Notes: a model not told the origin generated them from the letters alone. Shown: positions 38,211 to 50,373, numbered from the stretch's first letter. The stretch: DNA of 64,000 nt from Ignavibacteriales bacterium (GCA_020635285.1 JACKAB010000008.1:248001-312000); one strand, 5' to 3'. Numbers and translations are program-made.

Positions 38211-41200
38211 ATGAAATTAGCCAACTTACTGATTTTAATCATTTCAGTTTTTAGCTCAACTTTAACTTATGCACAAACACTAAACCCAGGTGATATAGCC
38301 GTAGTAGGTTATAACGCCACTAATCCTGATGAATTAGCTCTTGTTTGTTTTATAGATATTTCCGCAGGGACGCAAATAAAAATTACTGATAATGGGTGGT
38401 TAGGCGCTGGAGGATTTAGAAATAACGAAGGTACATTTACCTATTCATTTCCTTCCAATATTTTAGCAGGAACTATTATAAATCCAAATTTGTCTTCAGT
38501 GGCATTTTCTGGCAGCGGTGATCAAGTTTTAATATATCAGGGTGATGATTCTACACCAACTTTTATATTTGGTTTTAACAACGAAGGTGATGGCGTGTGG
38601 CAAGATGATGCAACTTCTGCAAATACCTCTGCAATTCCAACTGGATTGATAAATGGTGAATCCGCCGTTGCCATTAATGAAACACAAAATGTAATTTATG
38701 TTGGAACAACATCCGGAACACGTTCTGAATTACTGGCTGCTATTTGCAATAAAATAAATTGGTCGGGCTCAAATACTACAAGGCAAATAATGCCTTCTGT
38801 GTCATTTACCATAGATGGAGGTTCTTCAACAATTCCAACTCCTCCAATTGCTATAGATGCCTCAAATATTTCATCTAATAGTTTTACTGCAAACTGGCAA
38901 ACCTCAACCGGAGCAACGTCATATACAATAGATGTTTCAGAACTTTCTGATTTTTCTAATTTTTTTACCGGTTACGAGAATCTAAATGTTGGAAATGTTA
39001 CAAATTATTCAATCACAAATTTAAATTTTGATACAGATTATTTTTATAGAATAAGAGCTTCTAATTCTGCCGGAACTTCAGATAATTCAAATGTTATTGG
39101 AGTAAAAACAGATGTTCAGCAAAGCACAACTGTTCAATTTTCAAAAAGCAGCAGTTCAGTTATTGAAACTGGCGGAACGATTAATATTCAAATTTCAATT
39201 TCAAATCCGGATGCTTCAAATCCAACAACTGCAGATGTGGTTTTAGTAAATGGAGATGCTGCTGATATTGAGAATTATACCACACAAATCATTACATTCC
39301 CCCCGGGTAGTTTTGCAGAACAATTATTAACTATTTTAATTACTGATGATGGAATTACTGAAGGAAACGAAATACTAACTTTTGAAATTCAAAATGTAAA
39401 TGGCGGATATCTTGCAACGGTTGGAACAGAATCAAAGTTTAACTTAACTATTATTGAGAAGTCTGGCGGAGATTATTATGATAATATTAATCCAAACTCT
39501 ACAACATTTTTAAGTGACCTAAAAAACAGAATAAGAATTCCTTATAATTATGTACCTTACTCACAATATGACGAGACAAACATTGCAGACTTCGCTTCCA
39601 AAGATAATGGGGATGGCACAAGATCGGTATTCTGTGTTTATTCTAATTTTGAATATATTTATTCGGGCACATTTGTTTGGGACGTATTAAGCCGAGAACA
39701 TACTTTCCCTCATAGTTGGATGCCGACAAATCCTGCTGACACACCAATTGAGAGAGATGAATATGCAGACCAACATCATTTGTTTCCGGCAAATCAAGAT
39801 CAAGCAAATTCAGTTAGAAGTAATCATCCATTTGGCAATGTAACAAATATTTCCAGTACTTTTTTAGATGCCAAGTTCGGAACTGATGCTGATGGCAATA
39901 TTGTTTATGAACCAAGAGATGCCCACAAAGGTGATGCTGCCCGAGCAATTTTATATATGATAATCCGTTATGATGATATTGATGGAAATGATTGGGGCTT
40001 AAATTGGGTTAATTCACATAGCGGCAGAGCTCCTCAAGATTTTAATGTTTTATTAGACTGGCACGAGCAAGACCCGCCGGATGAATGGGAAATGGAAAGA
40101 AATAATTATGTACAATCTATTCAAGGCAATAGGAATCCTTTTATTGATCATCCGGAATATGTCAATTACATTGATTTTATGGAGGTTGAATATCTTTCCA
40201 ATAGCCTCTTCTTTACTGAGTACGTTGAGGGAAGTAGTGATAATAAAGCTCTTGAAATATTTAACAAAACCGGCAGTAGTATTGACTTAGCTGCTGATGG
40301 CTATAAGATTGAAATTTACTCGAATGGTGGAACTACATCCAGTTACTCAATTAATCTGAATGGAAATTTAGTTGATGGAGATGTATTTGTTATTTCCAAT
40401 ACTGCTGCAGATCAAGTAATTCTGAATGTTTCAGACCAAACAAGCGGAAGTATTAATTTTAATGGTGATGATGCTATAACACTGTTAAGAGGAGATCAAG
40501 TTGTTGATGTAATTGGTCAAATTGGATTCGATCCGGGAGATGAATGGGGAAGTGGAGATATTTCGACCCAAAATAATACTTTGAGAAGAAGGGCTTCAAT
40601 TGGTGTTGGAGATATGGATGGGACTGATGAATTTGATCCAAGTATAGAATGGCTGGGTTTTCCAGAAGATACATTTGACGGACTTGGAACTCACGCTGTA
40701 AATGCCGGACCGCCAATAATAACAGAGTTAAGCCGCAATCCTAAAATCCCAACCGTTGATGAAAACACCACAATTTCTGCATCAATAACTGATGATGGAG
40801 GAGTTGGGTTTGTAAAAATAATATTTAAAATTGATGGCGGAATTGAGCAAGAAATTAATGCAGTCAATTCAAGTAGTTCAATTTATGAAGCAACAATTCC
40901 AAGTTCTATTTATACAGATGGAAGTCTTTTAGAGTATTGGGTTTATGCAGAAGATATTGATGGAGCTGAATCTGCAAGTGCAATTCAAAAAGTATTTACT
41001 GGCACAACAACTATTGCTAAGGTTAAAACAATTAATGATGAAGGTAGATTGAATCATTTGGATACCTACGCAAGAATAAGCGGAATTGCTACTGTGGCAA
41101 GCGGAGTTTTTTCAACTGAAAATTTGGATGTTTATATTCAGGATGATGAGGGCGGAATTAATATTTTTAAATATGGTGAAATAACTAATATTATTCGAGG

Positions 41201-42258
41201 TAATAGTTATATAGTAGAAGGCTTGATAAGTCAATATTATGGTAAGGCAGAAATAATTCCAGATGATTTAACAAACGATATTTCTGACATCGGAATAGTA
41301 TCCGTGCGTTCTGCCGATTTAAATAAATCAAATTCAATAAATGAAATGCCAGAGCCAATTGTAAAAACAATTTCAGAATTTTTATTGAACGCAGAAGATT
41401 ATGAAGGAATGCTAATCGGTATTAAACATGTTAGTAATTCAAATGGAGGAGACGGTTGGCCGACTGTAGGAGCAAATGCAAATGTAGAAATTACTGATGA
41501 TGGAGGAACGACAAAATATATATTAAGAGTTGACAAAGATACGGAGATAGACGGAACAACCGAGCCAGTCTGGCCAAAAGATGTAGTTGGAATTCTAACT
41601 CAGTATGATTCAAGTCCTCCGTATAATTTTGGATATCAAATATTGCCGAGAGATTTAAATGATATTCAGAATGATGGAGCTTTGCCGGTTGAGCTTTCCT
41701 CATTTACTGCATTTGTGATTGAAAACGAAATTCAGCTAATTTGGGAAACAGAAACTGAGGTAAACAATTTTGGCTTTGATGTAGAGCGACAAAGTCAGCA
41801 TTGAGCAGTCAGAAAGCAGAATGGAAAAAAGTGGCTTTTATTGAAGGTTACGGAAATAGTAACTCAAAAAGGAATTATTCTTTTATTGATAAGACAGCGG
41901 ATATAAGTGGAAAATATAATTATAGATTAAAACAAATTGATATTGATGGTGAATATAAATATACTGAATCTGTTGAAGTTGACCTTGGTATTCCTAATAA
42001 ATTTGATGTAGCACAAAATTATCCAAATCCGTTTAACCCAATTACCACAATAGCTTACTCAATACCTGAAAGAAGTAAAGTTCAAATCATCATTTATAAT
42101 ATACTTGGTCAACTGGTTAAAAATTACTTGATAAAGAACAACTGCCGGGAAAATACAAACTAAATTTTGATGCATCAAGTTTGAGCAGCGGTTCTTATAT
42201 TTACAGAGTTTCAGCAGGGGAAAATATTAAAATACGAAAAATGATTTTACTTAAATAA
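38211..42258 (+). pseudogene. Secreted multidomain endonuclease I family protein 2 with T9SS domain, two frameshifts near the 3' end
   Basis: Paralogue of nuclease 1 in architecture, with a more classical endonuclease I centre. Signal peptide (1-21), an N-terminal domain containing KITDNGWLGAGGF, fibronectin III (about 208-300), Calx-beta (about 305-415), endonuclease I (about 420-655: SREHTFPHSWM 494-504, DQHHLFPANQDQANSVRSN 520-538, EPRDAHKGDAARAIL 567-581), lamin-tail domain (about 660-825), a strand-rich linker and OB-fold-like part, and a T9SS C-terminal domain (NYPNPFNPITT). The first 1197 residues are open. Frameshifts near 41797 and at the A run 42119-42123 disrupt the linker and sorting domain. 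Without repair the product lacks its export/anchoring signal. Confidence 0.8.
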
Positions 42259-42358
42259 ATTATTCTATTTATTATTTATGGAAGTTTATTTGTTTCAGTA
42301 ATTTTGCGAAAATTCACATCTAATAATATTTCATATAGATTATTCATGGAGTTATTCT

Positions 42359-44171
42359 GAAAAATATCATTATAGTTTTACCATTTCTTTTTCTCAATAC
42401 GATTTCATTTGCGCAAAAGAATATTTCAAAAATAGATTCTCAATTAGAAAAAGAATTTCTCAAGTTTCAGCTGATGAAAAATACTTACCTGGATTTATCT
42501 TGACAGTAAAGGTCAAAATACGCAAAGTTATTACGGTAATCCCACATCAGTTGTCTCAGAGCGTTCCTTAAAAAAAGAGCAAAATTAAAATCAATTTCAC
42601 TTTAATCGATAATTCTGATATTCCGATAATAATACTTATTTAAGAAATTTAGAAAATTTAGGGATTAAAATAAAAAGAAAATCAAAATGGCTCAATGCTG
42701 TAAGTGCATATGTAACAAAAAACTGAACTGCAAAAAATCAAAAATTTATCTTCAGTTAATAAATTAAGTTTGTTAAAAGTTTTAAAGGAAAAAATTTTAT
42801 TTTGCCCATTGAAACAAATATTTTATTCAAACAAAATGTCCCAACTTCAATTAATGTGCATACTTACGATTATGGGCCTTCCTTAACACAAAATTGAAGT
42901 GATGAAAATTGCAGATGTTCATGACCAAGGTTACACTGGCAATGGAATTTTAATTTGTTTGATGGATTCTGGATTTGATAAAGTTTCAACTCATGAAGTA
43001 TTTAGCACAATGAATATTGTTGCTGCTTATGATTTTGTGAATAATGATAATGATGTTGAAAATGGAACCTATCAAGGAGAAGGTTCTCATGGAACAGGTA
43101 CTTTATCATCCACTGGCGGATTTAAAAAAGGGCAATTAGTTGGAACTGCTTTTCAAAGATTATATTTTGGCGACTTAACGGAAAATACTGTTGGGGAAAA
43201 TCAAGTTCAGAAGATAATTGGATTGCCGCAGCAGAATGGGCTGATAGCATAGGTGCAGATATTTTTAAAACTTCAAAGGATATTTTGATTTCGACGAACT
43301 GTTTATGATTACACATACGAAGATATGAATGGAAACCCTTATGCAATTACAATTGCAGCTGATTTAGCAGTTGGGAAAGGAATTGTTGTATTTAATTCTG
43401 CCGGCAAAATGGATTAACATCTTAATTATATGAATTTCCAACCAATGGAAACAGATGGAGACAGTGTAATTGCGATTGGAGCTGTAAATATAAGTAAAAT
43501 TAGAGCAGTTTTAGTAGTGTTGGACCAACTTACGATGGAAGAATTAAACCAGATTTAATGGCAATGGGTTCAGGGACTTATGCAGCCGGAAATGGTTCCA
43601 ATTCAAGTTACAGATCAAACTTTGATGGAACATCTGCTTCTTGCTTTAGCGGCTGGTCTGGCAATATTATGCTAGAAAAAGATTATTCTCTCACGCCAAT
43701 TGCAATTAGAGAAATATTAAAAATACAACATATAGAACAACTGCTCCAAACAATTTATATGGATGGGGAGTAATTGATGCACTCTGCCGCAATGAATGAA
43801 ATTCCCTCGGTTGTTGCTCAATTAAAAGTAAACTTGAAGGTGCTTATTTTCTTTCAATGGTGAAATGCTTACGGATTTAAATGGACTAATACCATTAACA
43901 TCTCCTTATTCTGAAGATAGTAGAACTTTGGAATATATGCCGAATGATATTGTTGATTGGATTTTAGTTGAGTTGAGATCAACATTAAATAGCTCTGCAA
44001 TAACTTCTTCACAGCGCTCTACTTCATAGAGATGGAAGAATTGTTGCTGATGATGGTATGGCCAGCACAATTAGATTATTGGCAGATCCTGGAAATTATT
44101 ACATAGTTATTAAACATAGAAACCATTTACCGATAATAAGTCCAAATGCAGTTTTATTAACAAAAGATTAA
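42359..44171 (+). pseudogene. Secreted subtilase (peptidase S8), decayed
   Basis: Remains of a subtilisin-like protease. The signal peptide region (IVLPFLFLNTISFAQKN) begins with CTG where ATG would be expected, behind a GGAG. Catalytic triad parts survive in different frames: Asp in ILICLMDSGFD (near 42960), His in GEGSHGTGTLSS (near 43095) and Ser in NFDGTSASC (near 43630). At least eight frame changes lie in between. The 3' end (43840-44171) holds a module also found at the end of nuclease 1: SPYSEDSRTL, IVDWILVELRSTLN, DGRIVADDG and YYIVIKHRNHLPI. The density of lesions suggests genuine decay more strongly than elsewhere. Confidence 0.75.
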
Positions 44172-44285
44172 TTACGAATATACATTGTGAAAGTTATTTT
44201 GTTGAATTACTGATTAGTTTTATTTAGTTTCAAAATCTAATAAGAAACCGTTGCAAATATTTAAATAATAATATTGAGATATTCC

Positions 44286-45727
44286 ATGAAAAATATAATA
44301 TTAATAATCTATTTCACATTATCACTACCTCTTGTTTGTCAATCATTTTCGTGGGAAAATATTAATCATACTAAAGCTCATCTTAAGCAATCTAAGAAAA
44401 GAGCAGAATCATTTAATCGCAAAATTGATTCTAATAATTTTCAAAAATTAGATCTTCGGAGAATAGAATAAAACTATACAAATCAAATGCTATTGATGGC
44501 TTTAAATACGAATATACTATCTCTGAATGGGATGAGACTACTTCTACTTGGAAAAACTCAGAACGCTTTACAAATATTTATGATGACAATCAAAACGAAA
44601 TAGAAAGTCTTTATCAAATTTGGGATGACGTTAATAATGAATGGGTAAATGTAGAGATTTTTAAAAGTGAATATGATGCGAATGGAAATTGGTTAAGTTA
44701 CATGAACCAAGAATGGAATTCAGGAACCTGGGTAAATTACTTCCTTTATACTACAAGCTATAACGAAAACAATAATATTACTCAGGATCTTCTACAAGTA
44801 TGGAATGAAGATTCATCAATTTGGGAAAATTATTCACTATATCTCTATGAATATGATGAAAATGGTAACAATATAAATTATCTAAAGCAAGATTGGGATT
44901 TTAATAGTTCAATTTGGGTTAATGTTTGGCTGCATACAGGACAGTATGATTCTAGTAATTTATTAGTTGAAGACCTTCTCCAAAATTGGAATATAAACAA
45001 TTGGGAAAATGCAAATCAAACCAAATATGTTTATGATGAAAATGAAAATCAGATAGAACAGTTAATTAAAATATGGAATGCCTCTGATTGGATGAATTCA
45101 TCGAGACATAAATATGTCTATGATGATAAAAACAATAACACTGAATATTATTATGAATACTGGGATGAAGATAACAGTTTATGGATTACTTGGTACAGAG
45201 ATATTTATACTTATGATGAAGCAAACAATCAAACAGGATATTTATCAGAAGACTGGGATAATGGAAATTCTGTTTGGATAAATTATGAACAGGCATTTTT
45301 TACTTATGATGAGCAAGGGTTTATACTTACCGAGCTTTATCAAAATTGGAATGAAGATTTAAGTCAGTGGGTAAATTCCACTCAATATAACTATACAATT
45401 ACTCCTATCACAGATGTGCAGCAGAGTATCTCTGCCAGTGAAATAGGATTTGAATTAAAGCAAAATTATCCAAATCCTTTCAATCCAACCACTATTATAA
45501 ATTATTCAATCAGTGCCAATGATGAAAATTTGACTTCCGCAAAGAATGTTAATTTATCAATTTTTGATTTTCTTGGGAGACAAGTAATTACTCTGGTTAA
45601 CAAACAACAGAATCCTGGAAACTATGAAATAGTTTTTGATGCATCACAATTTTCGACTGGAATTTATTTTTATAAGTTAGATTTTGATCAAAAATCGATT
45701 GTAAAAAAGATGATTCTTATAAAATAG
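44286..45727 (+). pseudogene. Secreted W/N-rich repeat protein with T9SS domain, one frameshift
   Basis: ATG 44286 gives a signal peptide (MKNIILIIYFTLSLPLVCQ). The frame is lost near 44440-44450 (one missing base) and then stays open to 45727. The middle is a tandem array of roughly eight units of about 33 residues, each near a pattern of YDENGN...L.Q.WN...S.W.N...Y.Y. These resemble the short tyrosine/aspartate repeats of bacterial surface proteins but are tryptophan-rich. The C-terminus is a type A T9SS domain (NYPNPFNPTTIINYSI, GIYFYKLDF, VKKMILIK). Probably a surface-displayed binding or adhesion protein; function unknown. Confidence 0.7.
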
Positions 45728-46014
45728 TCAGCAATGTTGGTTTTATAAAATAAAGAATTCCTTTTTAGAAAAAAGTACTTGCGAATTATATTTAACAACC
45801 ATAATTTTATACCACTAAGAAGTCCGATATAGGTAATTTCAAGACGATTTTATTTTTGGATTAAATGTCTATCTTAAAAGTAAATACATTTCATTTATTC
45901 ATTTCTGAATTTCTAAAATTCAACCGAAAATACTGTCCCATCAAATCGTTCAAATCTGAAAAATATTTATATCTGTTAAATAAAAATTTTAAAAATTATT
46001 AGCAGGAGTTTAAA

Positions 46015-47355
46015 ATGTCTGATTATGTAAAAAGAATTTTAGCTGATGTAAAAGCTAAAAATCCAAGTGAACCAGAATTTCATCAAGCCATTGAGGAAGT
46101 AACCGAATCTTTAGATTTAGTATTAGAAAGACATCCGGAATATCGTTCAGCCAAAATTTTAGAAAGAATGGTTGAACCTGAAAGAGTGATAATGTTTAGA
46201 GTTCCATGGATGGATGATCAAGGCGAAATTCATGTAAACCGCGGTTTCAGAATTGAAATGAATAGTGCTATTGGTCCATACAAAGGTGGTTTACGTTTTC
46301 ACCCTTCTGTAACTTTAGGAATTTTAAAATTTTTAGCGTTTGAACAAGTTTTTAAAAATAGTTTAACTACTTTGCCAATGGGCGGTGGAAAAGGAGGCTC
46401 AGATTTTAATCCAAAAGGAAAGAGTGATAATGAAATTATGAGATTCTGTCAAAGTTTCATGACTGAATTATTTAGACACATTGGACCAAATACAGATGTT
46501 CCTGCCGGTGATATTGGTGTTGGCGGAAGAGAAATAGGATTTCTTTTTGGACAATATAAAAGATTGAAAAATGAATTTACCGGAGTTCTAACAGGTAAAG
46601 GAATAAATTGGGGCGGTTCACTTATTAGACCTGAAGCAACCGGATTTGGAGTTGTTTATTTTGCAGAAGAAATGCTGAAAACCAAGAACACAACTTTTGA
46701 CGGTAAAACAGTTGCAGTTTCCGGATTTGGAAACGTTGCGTGGGGAGCTGTTCAAAAGGCAACCGAGCTTGGCGGAAAGGTGGTTACTTTAAGCGGACCG
46801 GATGGATTCATTTACGATAAAGATGGTATTAAGGGAGAAAAAATAGATTATATGCTTCAGCTCCGTTCAAGTAATAAAGATATTGTTGAGGATTATGCAA
46901 AAGAATTTGGCGCTGAATTCCATGCCGGAAAAAAACCTTGGGAAATTAAGTCAGATGTTGCTTTGCCTTGTGCAACTCAAAATGAAATTATGGAAGAGGA
47001 TGCAAAAAAACTTGTCGCTAATGGTACCATGTGTGTCTGCGAAGGAGCAAATATGCCAACCACCATTGAAGGATATAAAGTATTTATGGAAGCTGGAATT
47101 CTTTACTCTCCGGGCAAAGCTTCTAACGCTGGCGGAGTTGCAACATCTGGTTTGGAAATGACTCAGAATAGCATGAGACTTCCTTGGAGTAAAGAAGAAG
47201 TTGATAAACGCTTACACGAAATTATGATAAGAATTCATAGCACTTGTATTGAGACTGCAGATAGATTTGGAACGCCGGGTAATTATGTTAACGGAGCAAA
47301 CATTGCTGGTTTCTTAAAAGTTGCTGATGCAATGATGGATCAGGGACTAGTTTAA
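46015..47355 (+). CDS. gdhA: NADP-type glutamate dehydrogenase
   Basis: Hexameric enzyme that makes glutamate from 2-oxoglutarate and ammonia. The 446 residues match the usual length of bacterial NADP-dependent forms. Motifs: GPYKGGLRFHPSV, the catalytic lysine in TTLPMGGGKGGSDFNP, DVPAGDIGVGGREIGFLFG, and the nucleotide fold VAVSGFGNVAWGA. ATG follows an AGGAG ribosome-binding site. Only 18 nt separate it from the large PPDK-like gene, and an aminotransferase comes after that, so a nitrogen/amino-donor theme is possible. Confidence 0.96.
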   Translation: MSDYVKRILADVKAKNPSEPEFHQAIEEVTESLDLVLERHPEYRSAKILERMVEPERVIMFRVPWMDDQGEIHVNRGFRIEMNSAIGPYKGGLRFHPSVTLGILKFLAFEQVFKNSLTTLPMGGGKGGSDFNPKGKSDNEIMRFCQSFMTELFRHIGPNTDVPAGDIGVGGREIGFLFGQYKRLKNEFTGVLTGKGINWGGSLIRPEATGFGVVYFAEEMLKTKNTTFDGKTVAVSGFGNVAWGAVQKATELGGKVVTLSGPDGFIYDKDGIKGEKIDYMLQLRSSNKDIVEDYAKEFGAEFHAGKKPWEIKSDVALPCATQNEIMEEDAKKLVANGTMCVCEGANMPTTIEGYKVFMEAGILYSPGKASNAGGVATSGLEMTQNSMRLPWSKEEVDKRLHEIMIRIHSTCIETADRFGTPGNYVNGANIAGFLKVADAMMDQGLV

Positions 47356-47373
47356 TTATTAATTAGGGTTTTA

Positions 47374-50373
47374 ATGATAGAAAAAAGAATAGGCGATATA
47401 GAAATTAAAAATGTTTTTGGTAGTAGATTAAGTAAATTCCAAAAATTGATGAAGTACAAAATTAGAGACATACTGCTTGTCTCTAGTTTGTACGATAATT
47501 ATTTATTTGAAGAGGACGGAAGATTATACGAACTGATTAGGGAAGAATATCACACATTAAATTTAAGTCACACACCAGAGATAACCCACGTTACAACAGG
47601 CGTTGAAGGTATTGAACTTGTTAGGGGCAAAAACAGTTTTGATCTAATAATTACCACAATGCATATAGAAGATATGCATGTAACCGATTTTGCTAAACGT
47701 GTTAAAAAAGTCGATCCAGAAATGCCAATTGTTTTACTCGCCTATGATAATCAAGAAAGGAAGGAAATAAAACATAGCCCAGATTCCCATGTGTTCGATC
47801 GATTCTTTATCTGGCAAGGTGATTACAGATTGCTGATGGGAATTATAAAATATATTGAAGATAAAAAAAATATTGAGCATGATACCTCAGTCGTTGGAGT
47901 TCAAGCAATAATTTTGGTTGAAGATGATGTAAAGTTTTACTCCACTTATTTGCCATTGATTTATACACAAGTTTTTAAACAGTCGCAAAGACTAATATCA
48001 GAAGGCGTAAATACTTCTCACAGATTTTTAAGAATGCGCGCACGACCAAAAATTCTTTTATGCACAACCTATGAAGAAGCTTGGGACTATTTTACAAAAT
48101 ATCAAAAATTTATTCTCGGAATTATTTCAGACGTAAATTTCCCGCATGAAGGTGTTAAAGATCCGGAAGCGGGTTTAAAGTTTGCTAAAAAAGTAAAAGA
48201 GCTTCAAGACGATATTCCTATTTTGCTTCAATCAAGCCAAGCCGCGCATGCATCTATGGCTGAAGAAATTCAAGCAACATTTTTACAGAAAACTTCTCCA
48301 ACTCTTTTAGCTGATCTTAAAAATTTCCTAATATCTAATTTTGGATTTGGAGATTTTGTTTTCAAAATTCCAGATGGTACTGAAGTTGGAAGAGCTAAAA
48401 ATCTAAAGGCTCTTGGAGAACAGCTTGCTATTATTTCAGATGAAAGTATTTTATATCATTCCGAAAGAAATCACTTTTCCAATTGGCTTAAAGCCCGCAC
48501 TGAGTTCTGGCTTGCAAGACATTTTAGACCTAAAAAAATTAGTGACTTTAACTCAGTTAATGAATTGCGTAATGATTTAATTTCAAATATCAAGTATTAT
48601 CAAGAACTTAGACAAAGAGGAACAGTTACTGAATTTGACCGAGAAACTTTTGATCCTAAAAATAGTTTTGCGCGCATAGGCGGCGGCTCAATGGGCGGAA
48701 AGGCAAGAGGCTTGGGATTTATAAATTCATTAATTACAAATTATGATATTGAAGATAAATTTGATGGTGTTGAAATTTACGTGCCTTCTGCAGTTGTTCT
48801 TGCAACAGAAGTATTTGATAGTTTTATGGAAGAAAACAATCTGCTCAATTTTTCTTTAAGCGCTAGTGATGATAAAGTAATTATCTCAAAGTTTTTGGAA
48901 GCAGAAAAATTTCCAAGCGATGTAATATTAAAATTAATTGAATTCTTAAACCTGATAAAAACTCCACTTGCTGTTAGATCATCAAGCCTGCTGGAAGATT
49001 CCCAGTTCCAGCCTTTTGCCGGAGTTTATCAAACTTATATGATTCCAAATAAAGATGCAGATTTAGACGTGCGCTTGGATGAATTGCTTCAAACAATTAA
49101 GTTGGTTTATGCATCAACATTTGTGCAAAAAGCAAAAGATTATTTAAAGGCAACTTCTTACAGATTAGAAGAAGAAAAAATGGCTGTGATAATTCAGAAA
49201 CTTGTTGGAAGTCAGCATAGTGAAAGATTTTATCCGGATATTTCCGGTGTAGCAAAGTCTTATAATTTTTATCCAATTGCTCCACAAACCTCACAAGATG
49301 GAATTGCTCTCGTTGCGCTTGGGCTAGGAAAAACCGTGGTTGAAGGTGGAAACACTGTTCGGTTTTGTCCAAAGTATCCAAAACATTTAATGCAATTTTT
49401 TTCTTCTAAAGAAATAACAAAGCATGCTCAGCAGGATTTCTTTGCACTAAATGTTGAAGGAAAACTTTACACTGGGACAAATGAAATGCCAAATAATTTG
49501 GTTGCAAAATATAATTTAACTGTTTCCGAAAAAGACAATACTTTGTTTTATACGGGTTCAACATATTCTCCGGAGAATGATGCTGTTTATGATGGAATAT
49601 CCCGACCGGGAACTAGAGTTGTTACTTTTGCACCAATTTTGAAACATAATATTTTCCCACTTCCGCAAATTTTAGAACTCATTTTAAATTTTGGAACTTA
49701 CGGAATGGGAACTCAAGTTGAAATTGAATTTGCGCTGAATATGTCTTTACCAAAAGGTGAACTAAAGGAGTTTGCAATACTACAAATGCGCCCAATGGTA
49801 ATGACCCGAGAGGCAAGTAATATTGAATTCGATAATGTTGAAAAAGAACGAATAATTTGTTCAAGTAAAAAAGTTTTAGGCGATGGAATTTACGATAATA
49901 TTTATGACGTTATAGTTGTTAATCGAGATACATTTGAAAGAAGCAAAAGTCAAGAAATTGCTTATGAAATTTCAAAAATTAATTCCAAACTTGTAAAGGA
50001 AGAAAGACCTTATATTTTAATTGGAGTTGGTAGATGGGGAAGTACAGATCCATGGCTCGGAATTCCAGTTACTTGGGATCAGATTTCTGGTGCATCAATA
50101 ATTGTGGAAAGTGGATTCAAAGATTTTAGTGTAACTCCTTCACAAGGTTCACACTTTTTCCACAATATAACATCATTTGGAATTGGATATTTTACAAATG
50201 AAACGGAAGATGAAGAAAGCTATATTGATTGGGATTGGTTGACAAAAAAAGAACCGATCGAAGAATTTAAATATACTAAACATCTGAACTTTTCAAATCC
50301 ATTAATTAGTAAGCTCAGTAGCCAAAAGAGTAAAGGCGTTATTTATAAACCGAAAGAAAGCACAAATGATTGA
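47374..50373 (+). CDS. Two receiver-like domains fused to a PEP synthase/PPDK-type ATP-binding domain
   Basis: A 999-residue cytoplasmic protein. Residues about 30-165 and 175-325 look like two response-regulator receiver folds. The second keeps VEDD (182-185) and SDVNFP (252-257, a phosphoacceptor-like Asp); the first has lost most acidic residues. From about 430 to 830 comes the PPDK N-terminal (ATP-grasp) domain with GGGSMGGKARGLGF and AVRSSSLLEDSQFQPFAGVYQTY, plus LQMRPMV, which ends the nucleotide domain. There is no TSH phosphohistidine motif and no PEP/pyruvate barrel, so it is not a complete PEP synthase or PPDK. The last 170 residues (IGVGRWGSTDPWLG, GSHFFHNITSFGIGYF) are conserved-looking but unassigned. 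Probably a phosphotransfer enzyme of unknown target. Confidence 0.8.
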   Translation: MIEKRIGDIEIKNVFGSRLSKFQKLMKYKIRDILLVSSLYDNYLFEEDGRLYELIREEYHTLNLSHTPEITHVTTGVEGIELVRGKNSFDLIITTMHIEDMHVTDFAKRVKKVDPEMPIVLLAYDNQERKEIKHSPDSHVFDRFFIWQGDYRLLMGIIKYIEDKKNIEHDTSVVGVQAIILVEDDVKFYSTYLPLIYTQVFKQSQRLISEGVNTSHRFLRMRARPKILLCTTYEEAWDYFTKYQKFILGIISDVNFPHEGVKDPEAGLKFAKKVKELQDDIPILLQSSQAAHASMAEEIQATFLQKTSPTLLADLKNFLISNFGFGDFVFKIPDGTEVGRAKNLKALGEQLAIISDESILYHSERNHFSNWLKARTEFWLARHFRPKKISDFNSVNELRNDLISNIKYYQELRQRGTVTEFDRETFDPKNSFARIGGGSMGGKARGLGFINSLITNYDIEDKFDGVEIYVPSAVVLATEVFDSFMEENNLLNFSLSASDDKVIISKFLEAEKFPSDVILKLIEFLNLIKTPLAVRSSSLLEDSQFQPFAGVYQTYMIPNKDADLDVRLDELLQTIKLVYASTFVQKAKDYLKATSYRLEEEKMAVIIQKLVGSQHSERFYPDISGVAKSYNFYPIAPQTSQDGIALVALGLGKTVVEGGNTVRFCPKYPKHLMQFFSSKEITKHAQQDFFALNVEGKLYTGTNEMPNNLVAKYNLTVSEKDNTLFYTGSTYSPENDAVYDGISRPGTRVVTFAPILKHNIFPLPQILELILNFGTYGMGTQVEIEFALNMSLPKGELKEFAILQMRPMVMTREASNIEFDNVEKERIICSSKKVLGDGIYDNIYDVIVVNRDTFERSKSQEIAYEISKINSKLVKEERPYILIGVGRWGSTDPWLGIPVTWDQISGASIIVESGFKDFSVTPSQGSHFFHNITSFGIGYFTNETEDEESYIDWDWLTKKEPIEEFKYTKHLNFSNPLISKLSSQKSKGVIYKPKESTND

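Noticed and set aside
32206..45727. Programmed frameshifting as an explanation for the broken secreted genes
   Set aside because: Breaks fall at unrelated sites, in both directions and several per gene, without a common slippery heptamer plus downstream structure.
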